A stretch of 64,000 bases of DNA, taken from contig NZ_JASODI010000011.1 of NCBI RefSeq assembly GCF_030211955.1, positions 28,747-92,746 of the forward strand. Reading direction: 5' to 3'. This document shows positions 27,255-35,529 of this stretch, piece by piece. The position numbers and the translations under genes are program-made. The DNA comes from Corynebacterium frankenforstense. GTDB taxonomy: Bacteria; Actinomycetota; Actinomycetes; Mycobacteriales; Mycobacteriaceae. The first letter of the stretch is position 1; each line of letters opens with the position of its first letter. Below the pieces are notes generated by a model. It was not told where the DNA came from, made no database searches, and was given only the letters and a program-made list of their open reading frames with translations.

Positions 27255-28241
27255 TCAGTCCAGCTCGTTGAGCCAGGCGGCCACGGCCGCGGCGAAGGCC
27301 TCGGGGGCCTCCACGTGTGGCAGGCGTGCGGTGCCGGGCAGCTCGCGCACGCTCATCCGGGCGGTGCAGCGCTTGCGGGCGCGCCGGGCCAGGTGCGTGA
27401 AGGTCGGCCGGTCCGGCTGCAGGGCGAGCACGGGCACCGTGACCGGGTTGCCCAGCCACTTCGGGGGCACCACGGTCGTGGTCAGGCGCGCGTAGCGCGC
27501 CGCGCCCGGAAGCGCCGACGCGATGTGCATCGCGCGCACACGCAGGTCCAGTACGGCGTCGTAGAGCGCGGTGCCGTGGAACTGCGGGGCGGTCCAGCGG
27601 TCCAGGATGCGCCGCTGCAGCCAGGCGGCGGTGCGCTCCGGCAGGCGGTGGACGCCCGGCAGGCGGCCGAAGCCCGCGCGCAGGTGGGCCGGCAGGAAGC
27701 GCACCGGGCGGGCGGCCATCGCGCGGCGCATGTCGACCGGGTGGGCGGCGGCCACGGAGACCAGCGCGCGGACCTGACCGGGGTGTGCCGTGGCCGCGCA
27801 CCAGGCCACCGCGCCGCCGGAGTCGGCGCCGACGAGGACGGCGTCATCGTGGCCGAGCACCCGGATGAGCGCGGTGACGTCGCCGACGGCGGTCAGCACG
27901 TCCAGTCCGGCGCCGGCCGGGGGCTTGTCCGACATGCCGTAGCCGCGCGCGTCGAGGGCGACGACGTGGAAGCCGGCGGCGGCCAGGGGTGCCAGCACGT
28001 CGCGGTAGTCGAACCAGCCGCCGAAGGCGTCGTGCAGCAGGATGACCAGCGGGTCCTTCGCGTCGCCGGCGGCGGCGACGTGCAGGCGCACCCCGCGCAG
28101 GTGGACGAAGCGGTGGGTGAAGGGCCCGGCCAGCTCGACGGTGGAGGGCGAGAGGCCCCCACCGGCGCCGGCGCTCGCGGCGCTCGGCCGGGCGGGCACG
28201 GAAGAACCCCCGTCACCTGCGGCGTCGCGTGCTGCGGCCAT
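27255..28241 (-). CDS. Alpha/beta hydrolase, epoxide hydrolase-like (EphE type)
   Basis: 328 residues. The nucleophile elbow VGADSGGAVAW has aspartate at the nucleophile position, as in epoxide hydrolases and haloalkane dehalogenases. The oxyanion segment is LLHDAFGGW, and a C-terminal histidine lies in LPHVEAPEAF. Same position as ephE (Rv3670) beside marP. The substrate cannot be read from sequence. It follows the holin-like gene by 38 nt and is probably co-transcribed. The first 35 residues are low complexity; the true start could be slightly downstream. Confidence 0.85.
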   Translation of the reverse strand: MAAARDAAGDGGSSVPARPSAASAGAGGGLSPSTVELAGPFTHRFVHLRGVRLHVAAAGDAKDPLVILLHDAFGGWFDYRDVLAPLAAAGFHVVALDARGYGMSDKPPAGAGLDVLTAVGDVTALIRVLGHDDAVLVGADSGGAVAWCAATAHPGQVRALVSVAAAHPVDMRRAMAARPVRFLPAHLRAGFGRLPGVHRLPERTAAWLQRRILDRWTAPQFHGTALYDAVLDLRVRAMHIASALPGAARYARLTTTVVPPKWLGNPVTVPVLALQPDRPTFTHLARRARKRCTARMSVRELPGTARLPHVEAPEAFAAAVAAWLNELD

Positions 28242-28279
28242 GGTGCGGGGGCTCCGGTGCTTCTTTTTGTGCGGGTCGG

Positions 28280-28783
28280 CTAGCTGTAGAGGCCGCGGTT
28301 GGCGCCCTCGAGCTTGTCCTGGGCCTTGCCCGGGACGAGGTTCTTCAGCTCACCGACGGAGTCGATGGTGCGCTTCGGCGCGCCCATCTTCTTGACCTTG
28401 CGCCAGCCGAAGAGCGCCAGGACGGCGGCGGTGGCCAGCATGATCAGGAAGACGATGAGGAAGCCGGCCCACCAGGGCAGCCAGACGGAGATCAGCGCGG
28501 CGAGGAAGAAGAAAAAGAAGAAGGAGCTGTAGAGGGCGATCACGCCGGCCACCGAGAACAGGCCGCCGCCGATCGCGCCCTTCTTGGCCTCGGCGGCCAG
28601 CTCGGTCTTGGCCAGCTCCAGCTCGGAGCGGAACAGCGAGGACATCTGCGCGGTCGCGTTGCTGACCAGGGTGCCCACCGACTGCTGGCCGTTCGAGGCG
28701 TCGACGTCGCTCAGCGGAATGCTGTCGGCGCGCGGGGCGAAGTTGTCCGCGCCTTCGGTGAAGAGTCCGTCCTGCTTGCTCAC
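28280..28783 (-). CDS. Holin-like superfamily III membrane protein
   Basis: 167 residues of the phage_holin_3_6/YqjE-like family, which has cellular members unrelated to lysis. A soluble N-terminus is followed by an amphipathic SLFRSELELAKTELAAEAKKG segment, two hydrophobic helices (with an FFFFFF run) and a basic C-terminus. Corresponds in place to Rv3669. Role unknown; these proteins are thought to sit at the inner membrane under envelope stress. Probably an operon with the EphE-like gene. Confidence 0.8.
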   Translation of the reverse strand: MSKQDGLFTEGADNFAPRADSIPLSDVDASNGQQSVGTLVSNATAQMSSLFRSELELAKTELAAEAKKGAIGGGLFSVAGVIALYSSFFFFFFLAALISVWLPWWAGFLIVFLIMLATAAVLALFGWRKVKKMGAPKRTIDSVGELKNLVPGKAQDKLEGANRGLYS

Positions 28784-28995
28784 GATTGGGTTCCTCCCGT
28801 TGGGGGTCTTTGTTCTCGGCCGGGGCCGGTGCCGCAGCTGATTCTAACGTTGTCGATGGTGCCACGGGTGGGGCGTCCGCGCGCCGTTGTCCCGCATCAC
28901 TTTACGACCATGGTAGCCGTCACGTGGCCCGGGCCGCGGGGGAAGGGCCCGGCCGGGCGGGTCGCGGGCCCCGGTCCGCCGGGGCGGAGAGCCCC

Positions 28996-29826
28996 TCAGG
29001 AACCCGAGTCGCGCCCGCGCAGCAGCCACCAGCCGCCCACCGCGGCGGCGGCCACGGCGGCGACCACCCCGGTGCCGATGCCGACCTCGCGGGCGGTCGG
29101 GGCGGTGAACAGCGGCTCGGGGTCCTTGAAGGCGCGGATCTCCCAGCCCTCGGCAAGCGCGTGCTTCTTCAGCGCCCGGTCGGGGTTGACGGCCACGGGC
29201 TTGCCCACGGCCTGAAGCATCGGCAGGTCGGTCACCGAGTCGGAGTAGGCGTAGCTGGCCGAGAGGTCGTAGTTGCGCCGGCGGGCCAGCTCGGCGAGCG
29301 CCTCGCCCTTGGCCTCGCCCTTGTTGTAGGAGAGGATCTCGCCGGTGTAGCACCCGTCGCGGACCTCGAGCTCGGTGGCCACCACGTCGGTGACCCCGAG
29401 CTCGGCGGCGATCGGGCGGACCAGGTCGGCCGCGGAGGCGGAGACGATGACCACGTCGTGGCCGGCCAGCTGGTGGAAGCGGATGAGCTCGCGGGCCTCG
29501 GCGTAGATGGTGGGCACGAGCACCGAGTGCAGCGTCTCCTCGGTGATCTGGCGGACCTCCTCGACGGACCAGCCGGCGATCAGCGAGGTCAGCTGGTCGC
29601 GCGTGGAGTCCATCTGCTCGGCGGACATTCCGGAGATCATGAAGTTCGTCTTGGCGAGTGTCATCTGCAGGGCCTCGACCGGGGAGATCAGGCCCTTGTG
29701 CATGAACTCGCGGCCGAAGGCGAAGGTCGACGACGTGGCGATGACGGTCTTGTCCAGGTCGAAGAACGCGGCCACCCGGCCGGCGCGACGGAGTGCCCCG
29801 CCCGCGTTCCTCTGCGTCGACGTCAT
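28996..29826 (-). CDS. HAD-IB family phosphatase with C-terminal membrane anchor
   Basis: 276 residues. HAD motifs FFDLDKT (nucleophile and acid/base aspartates), SAS, the lysine in NKGEAKG and YSDSVTDLPML. Similar to SerB and to lysophosphatidate phosphatases of the Rv3661 group. The C-terminus ends in a hydrophobic helix (GIGTGVVAAVAAAAVGGWWLL) and a basic tail, so it is membrane tethered. ATG at 29826 with TAGACT 7 nt upstream (leaderless); the open frame upstream to 30126 runs through the 6C RNA promoter and is not coding. Substrate unknown. Confidence 0.9.
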   Translation of the reverse strand: MTSTQRNAGGALRRAGRVAAFFDLDKTVIATSSTFAFGREFMHKGLISPVEALQMTLAKTNFMISGMSAEQMDSTRDQLTSLIAGWSVEEVRQITEETLHSVLVPTIYAEARELIRFHQLAGHDVVIVSASAADLVRPIAAELGVTDVVATELEVRDGCYTGEILSYNKGEAKGEALAELARRRNYDLSASYAYSDSVTDLPMLQAVGKPVAVNPDRALKKHALAEGWEIRAFKDPEPLFTAPTAREVGIGTGVVAAVAAAAVGGWWLLRGRDSGS

Positions 29827-30051
29827 GGGGGACAGTCTAGCCAGATTCCCCCGCCCGACCACGAAACGCCTGTGGCGTGTGGGGAAGTTGTGGTTTCTGG
29901 GGCGTCTTCCCGGCGGGCGGTCAGGTGCGGCGGGGCGGGGGTGGAGCCGGGATGGGGTGGGGTCCACGGTGCCGGGGAGGGTGCGGCCGCGTGACCGGGC
30001 GGGGCGACTGTGTGACCCCGAAGATAATTTCGAAGAAATTCGTTCCACGTC

Positions 30052-30082
30052 TTGCCTCGCCCACCCCCGCTGTGCCATAATC
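30052..30082 (+). promoter_or_regulatory. Promoter of the 6C RNA
   Basis: TTGCCT (30052-30057), 19-nt spacer, and extended -10 TGC-CATAAT (30074-30082). The match is much better than for the neighbouring genes and implies constitutive strong transcription starting near 30089. Confidence 0.65.
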
Positions 30083-30088
30083 ATTTCT

Positions 30089-30190
30089 GCAAGGCCCCGA
30101 TATACCGTGCGGCCTGCCCCGGCCATCCCCCCGAGGCCGGGTTACCGACGGCCCGCGCACACCCCCCCCGAGGCGCGGGCCGTCCTTTAT
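30089..30190 (+). ncRNA. 6C small RNA
   Basis: Two stable stem-loops with C-rich loops, the defining feature of actinobacterial 6C RNA. The first has arms CCCGGCC/GGCCGGG (30118-30141) with six Cs in the loop. The second has arms GACGGCCCGCG/CGCGGGCCGTC (30147-30184) with eight Cs, then CTTTAT as the terminator tail. It lies between the HAD phosphatase gene and ssd, the same place as B11/6C in M. tuberculosis (Rv3660c-Rv3661). In C. glutamicum 6C RNA is linked to the SOS response and growth. The 5' end is inferred from the promoter. Confidence 0.92.
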
Positions 30191-30382
30191 GTCCGCACCC
30201 GGGTGCCCGGGCGTGCAGGTCAGGCGGGGATCTCCGCCCGTCGCGGCGCCGTAGCGCATCCGCGCCCGAGGCGGCCGCGTTCTCCACAGATTTTCGGTGA
30301 CATGTGCGCTAACTGCGGGGGTGTTCCACAGGCCGGCGTGCGGGCCTTTCCCCGGCGGGCGCGGACCGCGAGTATCAGGGCC

Positions 30383-31612
30383 ATGAACACCGCACCGCCG
30401 GGCCGCGAGCGCTTCATCCTCGTCGCCGTCGCCGAGCCGGCCGCCCACCCGGAGGCCGTCCACGTCGCCGCCGCCTCGGGCCGCCCGCTGCTCGACCTGA
30501 CCGTCGACGTCGAGGACGAGTCCGAGCGCGCCGCCGAGCTGGCCCGCCACCTGCCGCGCGCGGCCGCGGTGATCCTCGACGCCGCCGCGGCCGCCGACCT
30601 CGACGCCGTGACGGCCCGCCCGGGCGTCTTCGCCGTGGCCGCCGACCCCGGACCGGCCCCCGAGGTCGAGGTTGGCGGAGCCCTGGTGCCCGGCTTCGTC
30701 GTCCCCGCCCAGTCGCCCGAGCTGCTCGCCGCCCTCGGCGCCGCCCTGCGCGGGGCCGCCGGCGCACCCGGTGAGACCACCGGCGCCGACCCCGCGCGCG
30801 CCCGCCCCGGGCGCGCCACGCGCGACGCCGCACCCGACCGCGACGGGCGCAGGCGCGGCGTCGGCAATCACCGGCGCACAGGTGGTGCGCCACGGGCGGC
30901 GGAGTCCGGCCGGGTGCTCGGCGTGGCCGGGGCCTGCGGCGGGGCCGGGGCGAGCACCCTGGCGGCCGCCTGCGCGGTGGGCGCCGCGGCCGACGGGCCG
31001 GTCGCGCTCGTCGACGCCGTGGCCAACTCCGGCGGGCTCGACCTGCTCACCGGCGACGAGGACACCACGGGCCTGCGCTGGGGCGACGTCGACTTCACCC
31101 GCGGCGAGATCCCCGCAGGCGACCTGGTCGAGGCGCTTCCCGAGACCCGCGAGGGCGTCTGGCTGCTCACCGCCGGGCGCTCCGTGCTCGCCGCCGCGGC
31201 CGGGCCCGGACCGGACGAGGTCGTCGCCGCGGTCGGGGTGCTCAGACGGGAGGCCGCCACCGTCGTCGTCGACCTGCCGCCGTGGGGTGAGATGACCGAC
31301 GAGGTCAGCGACGCCTGCGACCTTGTCGTCGTGCTCGCCCCGGCCGAGGTGCGCGCGACGGCCGCCGCGGCGCGCCTGTGCGCGCGCCTGGAGTCCCGGC
31401 GCACCGGCGCGTGCGTGCTCGTGCGCCACCGCGGCTGGTCGTCGTTGACGCTTGACGACGTCGCGGGGCTCACCCGGGCGCGCGTCATCGGCGAGCTGCC
31501 CACGCAGCGTGGCCTGGCCCGCCGCGCCGAACTCGGCGGACTGGGCCGGCCCCCGCGCGGGCTGGCGCGGGCGGCCGGGCTGGTCCTCGACGAGCTGCGG
31601 GGTGCACGATGA
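30383..31612 (+). CDS. ssd: Ssd/CpaE-like protein of the tad locus
   Basis: 409 residues related to M. tuberculosis Ssd (Rv3660c) and CpaE/TadZ, MinD-superfamily proteins that place pili or septa. The N-terminal 130 residues are receiver-like; a low-complexity linker (155-180) carries a copy of the 14-bp DNA motif; then comes the MinD-like domain. The P-loop GACGGAGAST lacks the usual lysines, so ATP binding may be lost or altered. ATG at 30383 with TATCAG 4 nt upstream, close to the leaderless pattern. Overlaps tadA by 4 nt. Confidence 0.9.
   Translation: MNTAPPGRERFILVAVAEPAAHPEAVHVAAASGRPLLDLTVDVEDESERAAELARHLPRAAAVILDAAAAADLDAVTARPGVFAVAADPGPAPEVEVGGALVPGFVVPAQSPELLAALGAALRGAAGAPGETTGADPARARPGRATRDAAPDRDGRRRGVGNHRRTGGAPRAAESGRVLGVAGACGGAGASTLAAACAVGAAADGPVALVDAVANSGGLDLLTGDEDTTGLRWGDVDFTRGEIPAGDLVEALPETREGVWLLTAGRSVLAAAAGPGPDEVVAAVGVLRREAATVVVDLPPWGEMTDEVSDACDLVVVLAPAEVRATAAAARLCARLESRRTGACVLVRHRGWSSLTLDDVAGLTRARVIGELPTQRGLARRAELGGLGRPPRGLARAAGLVLDELRGAR
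31448..31461 (-). repeat. Dispersed 14-bp motif (exact)
   Basis: Coding strand CGCTTGACGACGTC inside ssd (residues LTLDDVA, with CTT for leucine). Confidence 0.65.
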
Positions 31613-32853
31613 GTGCCGCGCGCCGGGAGCTGGTCGAACGCGTCCAGGCGAGGCTCGCCCGCGAGCGCGGCCCCGGCGACCCGTTCGGGGCAGGCGACCC
31701 GGCGCACGTCGCCGAGACCGTGCGCGAGGAGGCCGGGGTGATCAGCGACCTCGACCTGCTCGAGGTGCTGCGCGCGCTGCGCGACGAGGCGACCGGGCTC
31801 GGCCCCCTCGAGCCGGTGCTCGCCCTGCGCGGGGTGACCGACGTGCTGGTCAACGGCCCGGAGAAGGTGTGGTTCGACCGGGGCGCCGGCCTCGAGCGCG
31901 CCGGGGTGCGCTTCGCCGACGACGCGGAGGTGCGCCGCCTGGCCGCGCGTCTGGCGATCGCCTCCGGCGGGCGCCTCGACGACGCCCAGCCCTTCGCTGA
32001 CGGCCGGCTGCGCCGCGACGACGGCACTGTGGTGCGTGTGCACGCGGTGCTCGCCCCGCCCTCGGAGACCGGCACGCTGATCAGCCTGCGCGTGCTGCGC
32101 CAGGCCAACCTGGACCTCGACGGGCTCGTCGCCGCCGGCACGCTCAGCCCCGTGACCGCCGACCGGCTGCGTGGGCTGGTCGCCGCCCGGCGCAGCCTGC
32201 TCATCGTCGGCGGAACCGGATCCGGCAAGACCACGCTGCTCTCCGCGCTGCTCGGCGAGGTCGGCGCGGGCGAACGGGTCATCTGCATCGAGGACACCGC
32301 GGAGCTGCGCCCGCGCCACCCGCACGTGGTCTCGATGTCGGCGCGCCGGGCCAACGTCGAGGGCAGCGGCGAGATCACCCTGACCGACCTGGTGCGCCAG
32401 GCGCTGCGCATGCGCCCGGACCGCATCGTCGTCGGCGAGATCCGCGGCGGGGAGATCGTCGACATGCTCGCCGCGATGAACACCGGCCATGACGGCGGGG
32501 CCGGCACCCTGCACGCGAACTCGCTGGGCGAGGTGCCCGCCCGTGTCGAGGCCCTGGCCGCCATGGGCGGGCTGGACCGGGTGGCCGCCCACTCCCAGCT
32601 GGCCGCGGCCGTCACCGCGGTGCTGGTCATGCGCCGGGGCGCCGACGGGGTGCGCCGGCTCGCCCAGATCGGCGTGGCGCGCACCCGCGCGGACGCCACG
32701 GTCGAGTTCGTGCCCGCCTGGGACCTCGACCGCGACGGCGCGGACGCGCCCGCGCTGGTCGGGGCGGGGTCGGTCGCCGCGCCGGCCGGACCGGAGGGGC
32801 CGGACGGTCCGACGACCGACGGCGGGCGCCACCGGGGGAGGAGAGAGCCATGA
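31609..32853 (+). CDS. tadA: TadA/CpaF-type secretion ATPase
   Basis: 414 residues, hexameric ATPase that powers pilus assembly on the inner face of the membrane. Walker A GGTGSGKTT, Asp box ICIEDTAEL, Walker B RIVVGEIRGGE, His box NTGHDGGAGTLHANS. Translationally coupled to both neighbours by 4-nt overlaps. The C-terminal 40 residues are Gly/Pro rich and not part of the ATPase. Confidence 0.95.
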   Translation: MSAARRELVERVQARLARERGPGDPFGAGDPAHVAETVREEAGVISDLDLLEVLRALRDEATGLGPLEPVLALRGVTDVLVNGPEKVWFDRGAGLERAGVRFADDAEVRRLAARLAIASGGRLDDAQPFADGRLRRDDGTVVRVHAVLAPPSETGTLISLRVLRQANLDLDGLVAAGTLSPVTADRLRGLVAARRSLLIVGGTGSGKTTLLSALLGEVGAGERVICIEDTAELRPRHPHVVSMSARRANVEGSGEITLTDLVRQALRMRPDRIVVGEIRGGEIVDMLAAMNTGHDGGAGTLHANSLGEVPARVEALAAMGGLDRVAAHSQLAAAVTAVLVMRRGADGVRRLAQIGVARTRADATVEFVPAWDLDRDGADAPALVGAGSVAAPAGPEGPDGPTTDGGRHRGRREP

Positions 32854-33665
32854 CCACGGTCCAGCTCGCCCTGCTGCTCGCCGCCGGTGTCTGCGTCGCG
32901 TGGCTGCCCGCCCCGCGGATCCGGCTGCGAGCGCTCGCGCGGCGCGCCGGTACGGGGAGGTTCTCGGGGCGGATCCTGCCCGCGGTGCTCGGCGTGACCG
33001 CCGTGGTCGCGGTGGTCGTGCGCGCCGGGCAGACCACCACCGCGCTGGCCGGGGCTGTCGCGGTCGCCGCCGCGGTCGCCGGCTGGCGCACCTGGCGCAC
33101 CCGCCGGGCGCGGGAGCGCCGGGAGGAGGCCACCGCGGCGTTCCTGGGGCTGCTCGCCGGGCAGCTCGAGGCAGGCGCCCCGGCGTCGCGCGCCGTCGAG
33201 GCGGCCGCCCGCGGGGCCCGGGAGAAGGATCCCGCCCACGTCGCAGCCCTCGCCCTCGCGCTGAGCGGCGGGGCCGCGGGCACGACGGGTGGCTGGGCGC
33301 AGGGCACCGACGGGGAGGCCGACCGCGACACCGCGCAGCTTGCCGGGCTGTGGCACGCCGCGCAGGACCACGGGCTGCCCACCGCCGCCCTGGTCGAGCA
33401 GGCCCGCGCCCGTGTGGAGCAGCGCCGCCGCCACCGCGAGTCGACGGCCGCGGCGCTGACCGGCCCGCAGTCCACGGCCGTCATCCTCGCGCTGCTGCCG
33501 CTGGCCGGCATCGGGCTGGGCACCGCGATGGGCGCCAACCCCCTGGCCGTGCTCACCGGCGGCGGGACGGGCGGGATGCTCCTGGTCGCAGGCATCGCCC
33601 TGATCGCGGCGGGCCTGAGCTGGTCGCGGGTGATCATCACCCGGGCCTCGGGGGTGGCGCGATGA
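32850..33665 (+). CDS. tadB: TadB-like pilus assembly membrane protein
   Basis: 271 residues of the T2SSF platform family. Two helices near the N-terminus, a cytoplasmic alpha-helical domain (FLGLLAGQLEAGAPASRAVEA) and two C-terminal helices. It overlaps tadA and tadC by 4 nt each. With TadC it forms the inner-membrane platform engaged by TadA. Confidence 0.88.
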   Translation: MTTVQLALLLAAGVCVAWLPAPRIRLRALARRAGTGRFSGRILPAVLGVTAVVAVVVRAGQTTTALAGAVAVAAAVAGWRTWRTRRARERREEATAAFLGLLAGQLEAGAPASRAVEAAARGAREKDPAHVAALALALSGGAAGTTGGWAQGTDGEADRDTAQLAGLWHAAQDHGLPTAALVEQARARVEQRRRHRESTAAALTGPQSTAVILALLPLAGIGLGTAMGANPLAVLTGGGTGGMLLVAGIALIAAGLSWSRVIITRASGVAR

Positions 33666-34345
33666 TCGCCGCGCTCGCCCTCGCCCTCGCGCTGGTCTGT
33701 TGGGCGCCACCGGCACCGGGCGGCAGGCTCGCCGCCGCCGACGGGGCCGTCGCGGCCGGCGGGACGACCGGGGGAGCGGCAGGAGAGCCGCGTGCCCGTG
33801 ACGGGCCGTCGCGGGTGACGCACCCGGAGACGACCGCCCGGCTGCCCGCCGCCGGTGCCCTGGCCAGACGCCTGGGCCTCGGGGCGGAGGACACCCGCCG
33901 CTGGGACCGGCTGCTGCTCGACATCGCCGCCGACATCGACCTGTACGCCGCGTGCACCGCCGCCGGGCTCGCGCCCGCGGTCGCCGCGCAGATCGCGTCG
34001 GAGGCGAGCCGGGAGCCGTTGGCCGGCACCTGGCGGACGGTGGCCAGCCTCCTGGCCGTCGGCGCCGAGCCCGAGCGGGCCTGGGAGCCGATGGCCGCGG
34101 TGCCGGGGCTGTCCGACCTCGCCGCGCTGGCGGCGGGATCGGCGGCCTCCGGCACCCGGGTGGCCACCGCCGCCGGGCGGATCTCCGGGCGTCTGCGCCG
34201 CCGCGCCGAGGACCGCGCGACGACCGCAGGCGAGCGCGCCGGCGTCCTGATCGCCATGCCGCTCACGCTCTGTTTCCTGCCCGCCTTCTTCATCCTCGGA
34301 CTGGCCCCCGTGGTCCTCGGCCTGGCCGGGAACATCCTGGGCTGA
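33662..34345 (+). CDS. tadC: TadC-like pilus assembly membrane protein
   Basis: 227 residues. An N-terminal helix (MIAALALALALVCWA), a low-complexity linker, then the T2SSF-type helical domain (LLLDIAADIDLYAACTAAGL) and a C-terminal helix pair (VLIAMPLTLCFLPAFFILGL). ATG at 33662 overlaps the tadB stop; the open frame extends far upstream inside tadB but without meaning. Confidence 0.87.
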   Translation: MIAALALALALVCWAPPAPGGRLAAADGAVAAGGTTGGAAGEPRARDGPSRVTHPETTARLPAAGALARRLGLGAEDTRRWDRLLLDIAADIDLYAACTAAGLAPAVAAQIASEASREPLAGTWRTVASLLAVGAEPERAWEPMAAVPGLSDLAALAAGSAASGTRVATAAGRISGRLRRRAEDRATTAGERAGVLIAMPLTLCFLPAFFILGLAPVVLGLAGNILG

Positions 34346-34410
34346 AGAGGGAACCGACCTGGACCTGACCGACCTCGACTTCAACCGACCGATCCGAGAG
34401 GACATCCGCC

Positions 34411-34758
34411 ATGACCACGACAACGATCCACGCCACTGACCGGACCACGAACGCCCTGACCGCCACCGACCCGGACCTGAACGACCTGACCGACCTGACC
34501 GCGACCGACGAGTCCACCGCCGTCGCCGGCACCCGCGACCGCATAACCGCCCCCGACCAGCCGATCCCCGACGCCGAGTCGAAGGACGTCCGCGGCGTCT
34601 TCGGCAACCAGTACGGCCTGTCCACGATCGAGTACGCCATGGGGACGCTCGCCGCCGCGGCGCTGGCGGCGGTGCTGTACATGATCATCAACAGCGACGC
34701 GGTCAGCGACGCCCTCGAGGGCATCATCAACGACGCGCTGTCGAGCACCCCGAACTGA
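34411..34758 (+). CDS. Flp-like pilin (DUF4244)
   Basis: 115 residues. A 70-residue Thr/Asp-rich leader precedes a type IV pilin-like core, GLSTIEYAMGTLAAAALAAV, where Glu in STIEYA is the pilin +5 glutamate and cleavage after Gly is expected. The leader is unusually long for a Flp pilin. DUF4244 proteins occur only in actinobacterial tad loci. No prepilin peptidase gene is in the window. Confidence 0.85.
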   Translation: MTTTTIHATDRTTNALTATDPDLNDLTDLTATDESTAVAGTRDRITAPDQPIPDAESKDVRGVFGNQYGLSTIEYAMGTLAAAALAAVLYMIINSDAVSDALEGIINDALSSTPN

Positions 34759-34768
34759 GGTGGCCGCC

Positions 34769-35116
34769 GTGGCGTCGACACCGTCGCGCAGGCGCACTGC
34801 GCGCAGACACGGCCGGGCCGTGTTGGCCGACCAGTCCGGCTCGGTCACGATCGAGGCCGCGGTGGGGGTGGCCTGCCTGGTCATCGTCTTCACCGCGCTC
34901 GTCGGCGGGGCCGTGACACTGGCCGGCTACCTCGCCGCCGTCGACGCCGCCGGTGCCGCCGCCCGGGCGCACGCCATCGGGGCCGAGGGCGTGCAGTTTG
35001 ACCGCGGCAGCCTCACCGTCCGCGAGTCCGGCGGGGTGGTCACCGCGACCGCCACCGTCCGGGCGCCCATCGGTGAGCTGACCGCCCGGGCCGCCTACCC
35101 GGTGGAGTACCGGTGA
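34769..35116 (+). CDS. tadE: TadE-like pseudopilin
   Basis: 115 residues. A basic N-terminus, then DQSGSVTIEAAVGVACLVIV, the TadE motif with the +5 glutamate, one membrane helix and a small outer domain. GTG at 34769 has the ribosome site TGAGG at 8 nt; the in-frame GTG at 34760 lies too close to it. Overlaps the next gene by 4 nt. Confidence 0.85.
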   Translation: MASTPSRRRTARRHGRAVLADQSGSVTIEAAVGVACLVIVFTALVGGAVTLAGYLAAVDAAGAAARAHAIGAEGVQFDRGSLTVRESGGVVTATATVRAPIGELTARAAYPVEYR

Positions 35117-35466
35117 ACGGCCCCGGGCGCCCGCGGCGCCCCGCCCGCGGCGTCCTCGGCGACCAGGAGGGCTACGCCACGATCCTGGCGGCCAGCCTCG
35201 CCGCGGCGCTGACCGGCGTCATCGTGGTCCTCGCCGCCGTGGCCGCCACCCTGATCGCCCTGCACCGTGCCCAGGTCGCCGCCGACATGGCCGCCGTCGC
35301 CGCGGCCACCGCGCTGGCCGAGGGACACGCGGCCTGCCCGGTCGCCGAGTCCACCGCGCGCCTCAACGACGCCGAACCGGCAGCCTGCCGGGTCGACGGC
35401 GGGGACGTGGTGGTCACCGTGACCGTCTCCGGGCGCACCGGCGTGGCCCGTGCGGGTCCACTCTGA
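35113..35466 (+). CDS. TadE/TadG-like secreted helix protein (Rv3654c type)
   Basis: 117 residues. GDQEGYATILAASLAAALTG is a TadG-like start without the pilin glutamate, followed by a membrane helix and AAVAAATALAEG. Two cysteines in the outer part (AACPVAES and AACRVDG) could form a disulfide. It is the last gene of the tad operon, translationally coupled to tadE. Likely a minor pilus or helper component. Confidence 0.8.
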   Translation: MNGPGRPRRPARGVLGDQEGYATILAASLAAALTGVIVVLAAVAATLIALHRAQVAADMAAVAAATALAEGHAACPVAESTARLNDAEPAACRVDGGDVVVTVTVSGRTGVARAGPL

Positions 35467-35529
35467 GCCTGTGCCCCGGGCAGGGCGCGGGGTACCCGGC
35501 CGCCTTCCGGGTCTCAACCCCGCCTGGGT

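Noticed and set aside
29827..30126. N-terminal extension of the HAD phosphatase to 30126
   Set aside because: It would translate through the leaderless promoter and the 6C RNA promoter. The ATG at 29826 has a TAGACT box 7 nt ahead.
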